Source: Clostridiales bacterium (GTDB taxonomy: Bacteria > Bacillota > Clostridia > Oscillospirales > Acutalibacteraceae). Taken from it: a DNA stretch of 61,262 bases. Numbering within the stretch: the stretch's first letter is position 1; every line of letters begins with the position of its first letter. The stretch lies in contig JAAWQC010000012.1 in assembly GCA_022800315.1 (NCBI GenBank), positions 1 to 61,262 on the forward strand, in the 5' to 3' direction. Below the pieces are notes generated by a model, which saw only the letters and a list, made by a program, of their open reading frames with translations, was not told where the DNA came from and made no database searches. This document shows, in pieces, positions 16,787 to 28,326 of this stretch. Both the position numbers and the translations under genes were made by a program.

Positions 16787-18553
16787 AACAGATGAAAAAA
16801 AAAGCTGATGGCGCCGTTTTCCATCATGCGTCTGATCGCATCCTATGCGCCCCGCTATTTTCTGTTTTTTGTGCCGCAGGTACTGCTGTCCTCCTTTTTG
16901 TCTCTTCTATCGGTTTACGTTCCCAAGCTGATTATCGAGTGCCTGACGGACAAAACGGAGTACAGACGGATCGTTATGGTAATTGCACTGTTTTGTATCG
17001 CCTTGTTTTTTGTACGGGGCCTTATGACGATTCTAGAAAAGAAAAACCGCATATGTGTGGAAAAATTCAATGCGCGGCTTATGCTTGAAATCGGGTCTAT
17101 TGCGATGGATTTGAACCTGTCCGCTTTGGAAAGCACATCACAGAAAGACAATATCCGTCTTGCCGGAAACGCTTCCGCTACAATCGGAATTCTGGAAACC
17201 ATCAAGCAAATGATTCAAAATGCTATCACCCTGGTAGGGTATATTCTCATCATTGCTCAATATAATGTTCTCTATTTTGTCGTTGTCGCCGCCCTGCTGC
17301 TGGTCAAAATTGCCTTCACTGCAGTCAATTATCGAAAGAGCATTGCCATGATGATGGCCTCCGCGAAAAATGACCGTGTGGGTGACTATCTCACCTCCAT
17401 ATGCTATTTCCACCAGGGGGCTGCCAAGGAAATCCGTGTCAACGGCATACAGGGCTGGTTTTTGAATAAGGTGCGCGCGTTCCGGTTGACGATGGTTCAC
17501 ATGCAATACCAGGATTTTAAACGCATTTTCCTGTTTAACATGATAGAGGCCGTTTTGTACGCCTGTTCCTCTTACTTCATTTTATACAGCCTGTCCAATT
17601 TTTATATGGCGGGCCGATTGTCCCTTGCGAATTTTTCCCTGCTGTTTTCCACCATAACCGCAACCAGTGCGGTACTTGGCGCCTTAACGGATCTGGTTTC
17701 CCAATATAATCGGCAGCTGCAGAACGTCGCTGATTTTGAGGCTCTGCGGGCGTTGTCGGAGGAAGGCTCCGCCGCTACGGAGCAGAGACGTGAATATCTA
17801 AAAACCGGAGAAACGGTTTCCATCGTTTTTTCCCATGTCTGGTTTTCCTATCCCGGATGTGACGACTATGTTCTGGAAAACATCAATCTTCAGATAGGTG
17901 ACAGGGAAAAATTGGTCGTGGTGGGCTACAACGGAGCCGGAAAAAGCACCCTTATCAAACTGCTGTGCAAATTCTACCGGCCGACGCTGGGAACGATCAC
18001 TTTGAACGGAACCGATATCTGGGATATTCCTGATGAACAGTATTATCCAAGGATCGGCGCGGTATTTCAGGATTATACCACCTTTGCCTTTACCATCGCT
18101 GAGAATATCACGATGAGAGAAGAGAAGGATGATATATCCCGGGTGCTGTCCGAAGTGGATTTGGATGAGTTTGTGAACGGACTGCCTAACGGCACCGATA
18201 CCTACCTTTCCAAAAAATTTTCGTCCGACGGTATGGAAATTTCGGGGGGCCAGGGACAAAGGATAGCGCTTGCACGCGCTTTGTACAAAAACGCTCTTCT
18301 CCTTATCCTCGATGAGCCTACGGCAAGCCTGGATGTGAAAGCGGAAAGTCAGCTGTATGAAAAATTTATGCAGACGGCAAAAGATAAAACCGCGATTTTT
18401 ATATCCCACCGGCTGACCGCCTCCCAAATTGCCGATAAGATTGTCGTGCTTTCCGGGGGCAAAATCGCGGAATATGGGACACACCGCGAGCTTATGCAGC
18501 GGCAGGGACTTTATGCGGTCATGTTCCAAAAACAGAGTGAGGCATACATTTGA
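16783..18553 (+). CDS. ABC transporter, fused permease and ATPase, second of a pair (possible slippage at an A9 run)
   Basis: The main frame from ATG 16808 gives 581 residues: membrane domain about 1-320 and an ATPase domain with Walker A GYNGAGKST, signature ISGGQGQ, Walker B LLLILDEPTASLD and SHRLT. The only good ribosome site (GAGGAG) serves ATG 16783, which overlaps the previous stop. That frame enters the ABC gene only if one base of the A9 run at 16795-16803 is skipped, which gives MKQMKKKLMAPFSIM as the natural start. Either transcriptional slippage restores the frame, the run has mutated, or translation starts weakly at 16808. Confidence 0.82.
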
Positions 18554-18572
18554 CACACGGAGGAGGAAAAAG

Positions 18573-20346
18573 GTGGCTATAAAAATTGCGATACTCGATA
18601 GTGGAGTGAGAGCGAATCATCCAGCGTTTAACAAAACAAGGGTTGAAGGTTTCTCACTGATTGTTGATAAGGGTAAGGTATATCCCCCAAAAGGATTTAT
18701 TGATCAAATTGGACATGGTACGGCGATATTCTATTTAATAATGAAGCAATTAAAAAATGCAGAAATAACTAATATAAAAATTTATGATAAAAATTCTCCG
18801 CTGACTCAGGAAACTTTTCAATTGCTTTTGACCTATATATGAAAATTATCATTTTGATGTTATAAATATAAGCATGGGTTTTCTTAGTTGCGGTAGTATT
18901 GCTGCTCTACAAAGTCTGTTTGACAAATTTTATCAAAAAGGTTCGATAGTGGTATCGGCATTTGATAATAATGGTGCTGTCTCATTTCCAGCAGCACTTT
19001 GCCATGTTATAGGAGTTGACGGTCAGGAACTGGCAGGCTCACCGGAGGGCTTTATGTATGTGGAAAACAGTATTGTAAATATAGTGGGAAAAATCCGGAA
19101 TATGCGAGTGGCGTGGACCTCTCCTGATTATATAATTGTTAGGGGAAACAGTTATCTATGCGCGTTGATCACACTTAAAATTGCTGAGAGTCTTCAAGAT
19201 CAAAAAAAGTTCCAGCTTAGTCAAATATGTACAAGTCAACATCATAACGAAAAGCCCGTGAAGGCTGAAGTTCCCTTTTCAATAAGTAAGGCGATGATTT
19301 TCCCATTTAATAAAGAAATGCATGCAATTGCGAGATACGAAGAAATGTTATCGTTTGAGGCTGCAAAATATTGCTCCTTACGTATAACAGGTCAGGTGGG
19401 AAGAACGGTAGCTGATATTTTGCCGGGATGCCGTAATAAAAAAGTCATACAGGATATTAATACAGTGGCATGGGATGAATTTGACACATTGATTATTGGG
19501 CACACGGGCGAGCTGGATCGAATTATTGGCGCCGGATTTAAAAAGGATCTTTTCCAAAAGTCATTAGCGTTTGGAAAAAATGTGTATTCCTTGGATCCGC
19601 TTCCAGATGAATTTAAGTCAGGTGCATTTTCTTCAAAATTATTTAGCCTTGGTTTCGACGAAAAAAACCTCGAAAAACGTTTTGGGAAATTATATAAGAC
19701 AAACAAGCCGGTTTTAGCTGTAATAGGAACGAATTCTCAGCAGGGAAAATTTTCACTTCAACTTGAATTAAGAAAAAATTTTTTGAGGCGGGGCTATATC
19801 GTTGGACAAATCGGTACTGAAGCGACTTCCCCGCTATTTGGATTTGATGAGGTTTTTCCTTGTGGATATAATGGTCAAGTAAGCTTGGACTTGCCACAAA
19901 CAATAGCGGCTGTCAACGGTATGATTTGGAACATAACACAAAAAGATGTGGATATAATAATAGCTGGAGCTCAGAGTGGTTTTATAGCTTATAATGATTA
20001 TAATGCTATGATGTATCCCATTTATCATCAACTATATTTTACCGCTTTACAACCGGATGCTGTTATATTGTGCATCAACCCATTTGATGATGTAAGCTTT
20101 GTAAGACGCACTATCTACGCGGCGGAAGGACTTTCTTGCGGTAAAGTAATAGGCATTGTTTGTTTTCCGTTTGATGTAATGTCAAACTGGCAAGGTAATT
20201 TTGGAAAAAAGATGAGAATATCAAAGCTAAGAGAAGAGGAACTCAAAAGGATGTATAAAAACGACTTGAATAAAAAGGTCTATATGTTAGACAGAGAGGA
20301 CGACACAAATAAGCTTGTACTGGACTGCATTAATTTCTTTTGTTAG
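18573..20346 (+). pseudogene. Subtilase (S8) fused to a TIGR04066-like peptide-maturation P-loop domain, frameshifted
   Basis: GTG 18573 follows GGAGGA. The N-terminal part has subtilase motifs: catalytic Asp in ILDSGVRANHPAF and His in GHGTA. The frame stops at 18842, but the next frame continues the same fold at once (YENYHFDVINISMGFLSCGS, then VVSAFDNNGAVSFPAA and GNSYLCAL with the Ser position) and runs to 20346. The change is at a TATATAT tract near 18833; adding one TA restores the frame. From about 19290 the protein resembles the TIGR04066/DUF1611-like maturation family (MIFPFNKEMHAIARYEEML, P-loop IGTNSQQGKFS). It would cleave leader peptide if expressed. Confidence 0.7.
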
Positions 20347-20776
20347 TAATGGCTACATTATGAAATGAATTTAAGATGGATGACAGTTGGAGTTTGGAAA
20401 CATTCTTTTTGGAACGACCAATCTACAGCTGTCTTATTATACCCGAAAGACCTTGCAGTACATGTCTTTCCGGGTTTCCTTATTGTTGGAACCGCCAACT
20501 TTAGATGGAACAAAAAGGTGTTTTGTACTCGGTGTATGTAGTTTTATATGGTTTCAGCCAAGAAAAGAAGGTGCTCCGGAACAGATCATTCTCCACACAG
20601 ACGTGACGTTACAGCCGTCACATCCCGCACCTCCGTTTCATGACGCCTTTTACATACCAATCTTTTTTGTCTCCTATGATAATACGAATCTGAGAGTGCC
20701 ATATAAATAGCCTGGAGATATCCTGTATTGAAATGAAGAAGGAATCCATTGCTTGCGCATAGATTCCCTCTGTTAT
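20347..20776. other. Intergenic stretch with a convergent terminator
   Basis: CCCGAAAGAC at 20442-20451 pairs with GTCTTTCCGGG at 20464-20474 (one bulge), followed by TTTCC; it closes the peptide-cluster transcription unit. The open frame at 20387-20710 has no ribosome site and no recognisable similarity, so I see no gene here. Confidence 0.55.
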
Positions 20777-21214
20777 TCAGTAATCTTCTTTATCGGCGAT
20801 AGCTTTTGTGGCCTGAACGGTACCGTGCGGATGATGCGGCGGCGCATACAGCGTGTAAATTTTAAGAGGACTGTGTCCGGTATTGATAATATTATGCCAT
20901 GTCCCGGCGGGAACAAAAACGGCGTATCCGTCACAGACCGGCCGTTGGTAATTCAGCCGATCTTTTGCAGGGCCCATCATGGTCATGCCGCTGCCGCTCT
21001 CAATTCTCAAAAACTGGTCGGTGTCCGGATGTACTTCTAGACCGATTTCACCGCCGACTGGTATACACATCAAGGTGAGCTGCAAATACTGCCCTGTCCA
21101 CAACGCCGTTCGATAGTTGGGGTTTTGCCGGGTTGCCGCGTCTATGTTTGTCACAAACGGCTCCGGGCCGTAATCATTCATTGGCATTGGACAACGATTG
21201 ATGTTTTGTTTCAA
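20777..21214 (-). CDS. Cupin domain protein
   Basis: This 145-residue single-domain cupin has motif 1 around GLEVHPDTDQFLRIESGSG and motif 2 around VPAGTWHNIINTG, which supply metal-binding His residues in a beta-barrel. It is related to small cupins often annotated as mannose-6-phosphate isomerase-like; the substrate is unknown. The start is taken as TTG at 21214, because AAAGGAGGG lies five bases before it and the GTG 18 bases earlier would sit within that ribosome site. It is convergent with the peptide cluster and stands alone. Confidence 0.8.
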   Translation of the reverse strand: MKQNINRCPMPMNDYGPEPFVTNIDAATRQNPNYRTALWTGQYLQLTLMCIPVGGEIGLEVHPDTDQFLRIESGSGMTMMGPAKDRLNYQRPVCDGYAVFVPAGTWHNIINTGHSPLKIYTLYAPPHHPHGTVQATKAIADKEDY

Positions 21215-21426
21215 AGCATTCCCTCCTTTCACTACATATACTATGTGATTTCATGGGACATCGTGCAAAACATGGACCGGCAATCGGAGAATGCTCATTT
21301 TATATTCACAAGCATGGATCGATTTTTTGGTGGCATATGGTAAGAGAAAACATGGTTTATTCGTTGTATGGTAAGAAACAACATGGCGCAACATTCCCAG
21401 GGTTTTCGATAAAGAAAGGACATGCC

Positions 21427-22271
21427 ATGATTTATTTGACTTACATAACGTTTCCCAGTGGAAAAAGGAAACGGAATATATATTGAAATGCGGCGGTTCC
21501 TCTTATCCCTATCATGTCATATCGTCATTTGGTCTTAAACAAATGAACTTTGAACCCATCACAATTTTGTATGGGAACAACGGCTCGGGGAAATCCACAA
21601 TGCTCAATCTAATCGCGGATATAACAAAAATAAATCGGGATTCCCTGTATAATACATCCGTAAGCTATCCCGCCTATGTCTCAATATGTGAAGCGGATAT
21701 CCAAAAGCGGATACCGGATAAAAGCAGAATCATAACAAGCGATGATGTTTTTGACTATATGCTGGAAATACGCTGCTTGAATGAAGGGATCGAGTTAAAA
21801 AGGGAGGACGTATGCCAGGAGTATTTGGAGGCGAAGTACGCCCCTTTTCAGTTAGAGTCGATAGCCGATTATGATGAGTTAAAAAAGACGATAAAGGCTC
21901 GCGGGAAAACGCAGACGCAGTTTGTGAAAAGCGAGTTAATCGGTACGGTAAGCGAATACTCGAACGGAGAAAACGCCTACCGGTATTTTACCGGGAAAAT
22001 AGAGGAAAACGGGTTGTATATCTTGGACGAACCGGAAAACAGCCTTTCGCCCAATCGGCAGTTGGAATTAAAAAGTTTTATCGAGAACGCCGCACGATTT
22101 TTCGGATGTCAGTTTATTATATCCACGCATTCGCCCTTTTTACTGGCTATGGAGAGAGCAAGAATATACGATCTTGACGAAAGGCCGGTAACGACAAAGC
22201 ACTGGACCGAATTAGAGAATGTGCGGATTTATCGCCAGTTTTTCCTGCAAAATGAGGATGAGTTTTCCTAG
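21427..22271 (+). pseudogene. Small AAA family ATPase, N-terminus frameshifted
   Basis: The main frame (21483-22271) codes an SMC/ABC-like AAA ATPase: Walker A GNNGSGKST, EYSNGENAY as the signature-like segment, Walker B YILDEPENSLSP and the STHSP switch. It lacks its normal beginning. ATG 21427, which follows AAAGGA, opens MIYLTYITFPS, the usual N-terminus of this family, but stops at 21486. Moving one base near 21455-21465 joins it to WKKETEYILKCGG in the main frame. The protein may still be made from TTG 21483 as a 262-residue product. The function is unknown; related stand-alone ATPases are widespread in Firmicutes. Confidence 0.65.
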
Positions 22272-22410
22272 GGCAGCGAATACGCCGGAATAGGGGAAGA
22301 ACTTCCCTGGCGACTCGCCGCTTCCGTTTTTATTGCATAACACCGTGGACTTTTTGACATTCTGGGGGTATGATAGTTTTATCGAGTTTAAAAAGGACAG
22401 GAGTGCTTTC

Positions 22411-22926
22411 ATGCCACACAACGATCATTGCGGCAGCGGCTGCGGCCATGACCATACACATAACCACAAAACCGGGGAATCCTCGGGACAGCCAATTCAG
22501 GTGACAAAAAATCAACAGGATTTTCTCCACCAGCTGGGACACTGCCGCTATCTGCCGGTGGCTCGCTTTATCCTGAAGGACAGCCGGGAGGAGGATTTTA
22601 TCTCGACGGCCCTGGCGCCTGTATTTCTCCGTTCTGCCGCTGACGATATGGCCCTGGTCAAGGAGGCGGGCGCTTTTCTGCAAGAACTGGAGGATAGGGG
22701 CTTAATCACGCTGGACTACGACATTCCTTTAAAGGAATACGGCTATGAGAAATACAAGGGAAGCGCCCTTTATGCGTATTTCTGCGATACGGTGGCAGAG
22801 GGGGCCAAAAAGCCGGGCTTTCTGGGGGATACGCCGGAGCTGGAACTGGGCAGTATAGCGTTGACTGAGGCGGGTGAGAGAATGGCCGCCGCCCACTGCA
22901 GCCACGGGCAGCATCACCACGAGTAG
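22411..22926 (+). CDS. His-rich protein with metal-binding-like termini, function unknown
   Basis: The product is 171 residues from ATG 22411, chosen for AAGGACAGGAG upstream. The N-terminus (MPHNDHCGSGCGHDHTHNHK) and the C-terminus (HCSHGQHHHE) are rich in His and Cys, suggesting transition-metal binding such as nickel, cobalt or zinc, while the central 120 residues are an ordinary mixed fold that I do not recognise. No metal transporter is adjacent. GC content is higher than in the peptide cluster, so the island's AT-rich part ends before this gene. Confidence 0.75.
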   Translation: MPHNDHCGSGCGHDHTHNHKTGESSGQPIQVTKNQQDFLHQLGHCRYLPVARFILKDSREEDFISTALAPVFLRSAADDMALVKEAGAFLQELEDRGLITLDYDIPLKEYGYEKYKGSALYAYFCDTVAEGAKKPGFLGDTPELELGSIALTEAGERMAAAHCSHGQHHHE

Positions 22927-23057
22927 GAAGCGGTTCCTGCCGCAACAGATAACAGTGGAATGATAGGTTAAAAAGGCCGCCGGTTTGGAGCGTTCACTTA
23001 GGGATTATTGAAAACAACGATAATTTTTGAGTGACGTCCTCAAGCGGTGCCTAACAG

Positions 23058-23103
23058 AAAGACCACACAACTGACTACAATGTCGGCTGTGTGGTCTTTT
23101 TCT
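23058..23103. terminator. Bidirectional terminator between the His-rich gene and hsdR
   Basis: AAAGACCACACA and TGTGTGGTCTTT form a 12-base-pair stem with T runs on the plus side and a weaker one on the minus side; hsdR ends three bases beyond. Confidence 0.82.
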
Positions 23104-23105
23104 GT

Positions 23106-26100
23106 TTATCCGATTCCGAAGAAACGCTCGAAAAATTCAATTAGCTTTGCAATTACACTTTGCTTTTTTTCTGCACGGTTGCCACCGCCAAAACGGGACA
23201 TCGGCGGTAACAACTTATCAATATCTGTTCCGGTTGTCTTAACAGACCCGTCTCGGAATGAGGTATCGATAAATTTCCTTGTTTCTTCCTCTTTCAAATT
23301 TTCCTCTGTGATAAGTGCTTTCAGTTGGCGTTCCTTTTCTTCGGCAACATAGCTGCGCCATTCAGCCATAACATCCGTGACATCATTGATGCCTGCAATG
23401 AAACTTTCGATAAGTGCCTTTTTGCTACGCAATTCCGGACTGGCGTCAACAGCCTTTTGAATGGTAATAAGCACTTCCTTATCATCACAGTGTGAATCAT
23501 GATATTTCTTTACAAGCATGAGGATATAGTCGATGTTGATTTCAATCTGCTTTATCAATTCGATTTCAAAAACAATATCGTCAGTAATATCCTCTTTTTC
23601 ACCGGTAGGCTTTTTGTTCTTCCATTCATCACGGAGGTCTTGATATCTGCCGAGATAATCCTGTAGGTCACGCTCGGAGATTCCCTCATTGCCTGCAAAC
23701 TCATCAAAAGAAGACAGCAAATTTCTCATACGCAGAATTGCACCAAACAGAACAATAAAATCTTTCTGATTCTGTTCTCCGGTGATTCTCTCGTCTGTCA
23801 GCGGGAATTTTGTTGTCAATTCCTCAAGCATATCCACATAGCCGGGTTTTACCTTCCCGTCATCGTCCTCAAAGCCATAGTAGTAATCGTTGTAGCCACG
23901 AAGAAGAACGATGCCGCCTGCCTCCTTGTCTCCAAAAAGAGAAATAGCATCATCAGTACGCTTTTGCAGATTGCGGAAACATACAACATTGCCAAAGGTC
24001 TTAATGGAGTTGAGAATTCGGTTGGTACGGGAGAATGCCTGTATCAAACCATGCATTTTAAGGTTTTTATCTACCCACAGTGTATTAAGAGTAGTAGCAT
24101 CAAACCCTGTGAGGAACATATTGACCACGATTAAGAGGTCAAGTTCCTTATTTTTCATACGCAGAGATACATCCTTATAATAATTTTGGAATTTATCTGA
24201 GGAAGTATCATAGTTGGTGTGGAACATTGCATTATAATCTGCGATGGCGCTGTCCAAGAAATCACGGGAGGATTTGTCCAGAGCAGAGGTATCCTCGGAG
24301 TTTTCTTCATCTAAAATTCCGTCTGTTTCTTCCTCGTTGGCACCATAGCTATAGATAATTGCAACACGCAGATGTTTTGTAGGGTCTGCTGCCATCTGTT
24401 TTTTGAACTCTTCATAATAGAGTTTTGCTGCATCTACGGAAGAAACGGCAAAAATGGAATTAAAGCCGCTGACACGCTGTTTGCGTTTTACCTCTTCAAT
24501 GGCATCTCTGCCACCTGCAGCCGCAACCTCTGCAATATTTTGCAGAACATTAAATGTATAGGTTTTGTCCCCACGATAGGTCTTTTGGTCGAAATGGGAA
24601 AGGATATATTCAGTCACCAAACGAATACGCTCCGGTGCCATATATGCCTTTTCACGATTGATGTCCCACACATCCTTGTCATCAATATCCTCGTCCATAT
24701 CCATTGTCTTGATATAATCCACACGGAACGGAAGGACATTTTTATCGTTGATGGCATCCACGATAGTGTAGGTATGCAGTTGGTCACCAAAAGCCTGTTC
24801 TGTGGTGCGCAGGGACGGATTTTTACTTACACCTGCGTTAACAGCGAAAATCGGCGTGCCTGTGAAACCGAACAGATGATATTTCTTAAAGTACTTCGTG
24901 ATGGCAAGGTGCATATCGCCAAACTGACTGCGATGGCATTCGTCGAAAATGATAACCACACGCTTGTCAAATACACCGTGTCCGACATTTTTCTTGATGA
25001 AGGTAGCCAGCTTCTGAATGGTAGTAATGATGATTTTGGCGTTATCATCCTCAAGCTGACGCTTCAGAACCGCTGTGGATGTATTGCTGTTGGCAGCACC
25101 CTTCTCAAAACGGTCGTATTCCTTCATGGTCTGATAGTCGAGGTCTTTTCTATCCACAACGAACAGAACCTTGTCTATGTACTCCAATTTTGAAGCAAGC
25201 TGTGCTGTTTTGAAAGATGTCAGGGTCTTACCACTGCCTGTGGTATGCCAGATATAGCCGCCACCGGCAACTGTACCGAATTTCTTATAGTTATTCGCAA
25301 TTTCAATACGATTGATAATTCGTTCTGTGGCTACAATCTGATAAGGGCGCATTACCATCAGCATACCCTCAGAAGTATAAACACAGTATCGGCTTAAAAT
25401 GCTGAGAATGGTATGCTTGGCAAAAAAGGTCTTTGTAAAGTCCACAAGATCGGGAATGATGCGATTATTGGCATCTGCCCAAAAAGATGTAAATTCAAAG
25501 CTGTTGCTCGTTTTCTCCTTTGCGACCTTACCCGCCTTGCTGTCCTTGATGTGGTTAAAACGGGTGCTGTTGGAGTAATATTTTGTATTCGTGCCATTGG
25601 AAATAACGAATATCTGCACATATTCATACAGACCGCTTGCCGCCCAAAAGCTGTCACGCTGATAGCGGTTTATCTGATTGAATGCCTCACGAATCGGTAC
25701 GCCACGGCGCTTCAACTCGATATGCACAAGGGGCAGACCGTTTACAAGCACCGTCACATCATAGCGATTATCGTGCTTTGCACCATCATCGGTGGAAACC
25801 GTGTATTGATTGATGACCTGCAGAAAATTATTGTGGATATTCTTCTTGTCAATCAGCGTGATATTTTTGCTTTCACCGTTGTCACGCTTCAGCACTTGGA
25901 CAAAATCCTCTTGGATGAGTTTTGTCTTGTCTGCAATGGTCATGTTGCTATTGGCGATGTTTTCCTCGAAAAAGCGTTTCCACTCATTATCGGTAAATTC
26001 ATAGCCATTAAGTTTTGCAAGCTGTTTACGCAGGTTTGCCACAAGGTCGGCATCCTTATGAATAGAAAGATATTCGTAGCCGAGTTCTGTCAACAGACGA

Positions 26101-26219
26101 ATAAATTCCTTTTCAAGCTGCGCCTCGCTTTGATAGGCATCCGAGCGTTTTTGCTGTGGTTTATATTCTGTTACAACAGTGCTCTCACTGCTCTGTGCAA
26201 CGATATTGAAATAGCTCAC
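23106..26219 (-). CDS. hsdR: Type I restriction enzyme HsdR (endonuclease/translocase)
   Basis: HsdR cuts unmodified DNA after ATP-driven translocation as part of the R2M2S complex. The 1037-residue product is full length. It has a PD-(D/E)xK nuclease core near residues 155-175 (YDVTVLVNGLPLVHIELKRR), the SF2 motor with Walker A TTGSGKT near 326 and DECHRS near 425, and later motor motifs including VVNMFLTGFD and QAFSRTNR. A C-terminal helical region would bind HsdM/S. It is the last gene of the leftward hsd operon and begins 18 bases after hsdS. No lesion is visible. Confidence 0.95.
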   Translation of the reverse strand: MSYFNIVAQSSESTVVTEYKPQQKRSDAYQSEAQLEKEFIRLLTELGYEYLSIHKDADLVANLRKQLAKLNGYEFTDNEWKRFFEENIANSNMTIADKTKLIQEDFVQVLKRDNGESKNITLIDKKNIHNNFLQVINQYTVSTDDGAKHDNRYDVTVLVNGLPLVHIELKRRGVPIREAFNQINRYQRDSFWAASGLYEYVQIFVISNGTNTKYYSNSTRFNHIKDSKAGKVAKEKTSNSFEFTSFWADANNRIIPDLVDFTKTFFAKHTILSILSRYCVYTSEGMLMVMRPYQIVATERIINRIEIANNYKKFGTVAGGGYIWHTTGSGKTLTSFKTAQLASKLEYIDKVLFVVDRKDLDYQTMKEYDRFEKGAANSNTSTAVLKRQLEDDNAKIIITTIQKLATFIKKNVGHGVFDKRVVIIFDECHRSQFGDMHLAITKYFKKYHLFGFTGTPIFAVNAGVSKNPSLRTTEQAFGDQLHTYTIVDAINDKNVLPFRVDYIKTMDMDEDIDDKDVWDINREKAYMAPERIRLVTEYILSHFDQKTYRGDKTYTFNVLQNIAEVAAAGGRDAIEEVKRKQRVSGFNSIFAVSSVDAAKLYYEEFKKQMAADPTKHLRVAIIYSYGANEEETDGILDEENSEDTSALDKSSRDFLDSAIADYNAMFHTNYDTSSDKFQNYYKDVSLRMKNKELDLLIVVNMFLTGFDATTLNTLWVDKNLKMHGLIQAFSRTNRILNSIKTFGNVVCFRNLQKRTDDAISLFGDKEAGGIVLLRGYNDYYYGFEDDDGKVKPGYVDMLEELTTKFPLTDERITGEQNQKDFIVLFGAILRMRNLLSSFDEFAGNEGISERDLQDYLGRYQDLRDEWKNKKPTGEKEDITDDIVFEIELIKQIEINIDYILMLVKKYHDSHCDDKEVLITIQKAVDASPELRSKKALIESFIAGINDVTDVMAEWRSYVAEEKERQLKALITEENLKEEETRKFIDTSFRDGSVKTTGTDIDKLLPPMSRFGGGNRAEKKQSVIAKLIEFFERFFGIG

Positions 26220-26237
26220 AGGCTACCTCCTTCCGGG

Positions 26238-28107
<1,870 letters not shown>

Positions 28108-28115
<8 letters not shown>

Positions 28116-28326
28116 CGATACCCTCCTTTAACTCACGGTATTTCTTTTTCCATGCTCTCGAAGGTTTACGACAAATTCCATCACTGTTTGCGAATGCACA
28201 AACGCCAGGAAGATAATTGTTTGCACAAATATCAGGATTATTTGCACGGCATCCGTAGGTCTGAGTTTCCGTATCTTGCTTGTTGAGCGGTGCATTATAC
28301 GGTATTTTCAATTCGTTTTTTTCCAT
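28108..28326 (-). CDS. Small Cys-containing protein inside the hsd operon
   Basis: This 72-residue product sits between hsdM and hsdS, starting at the codon after the hsdM stop region and overlapping the hsdS start. Four cysteines in YGCRANNPDICANNYLPGVC and later DGICRKPSR suggest a small metal-binding fold, and the C-terminus is basic. I do not recognise a family. The tight overlaps support translation and possibly a role in the assembly or control of the RM complex, but that is only inferred from position. Confidence 0.65.

Noticed and set aside
12723-18553. Lasso peptide cluster
   Set aside because: The transglutaminase-like protein recalls lasso B2, but there is no asparagine-synthetase-like cyclase, no RRE gene and no lasso-type precursor.
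20387-20710. 107-codon frame after the peptide cluster
   Set aside because: No ribosome site; it spans a terminator-like hairpin and has low-complexity composition.
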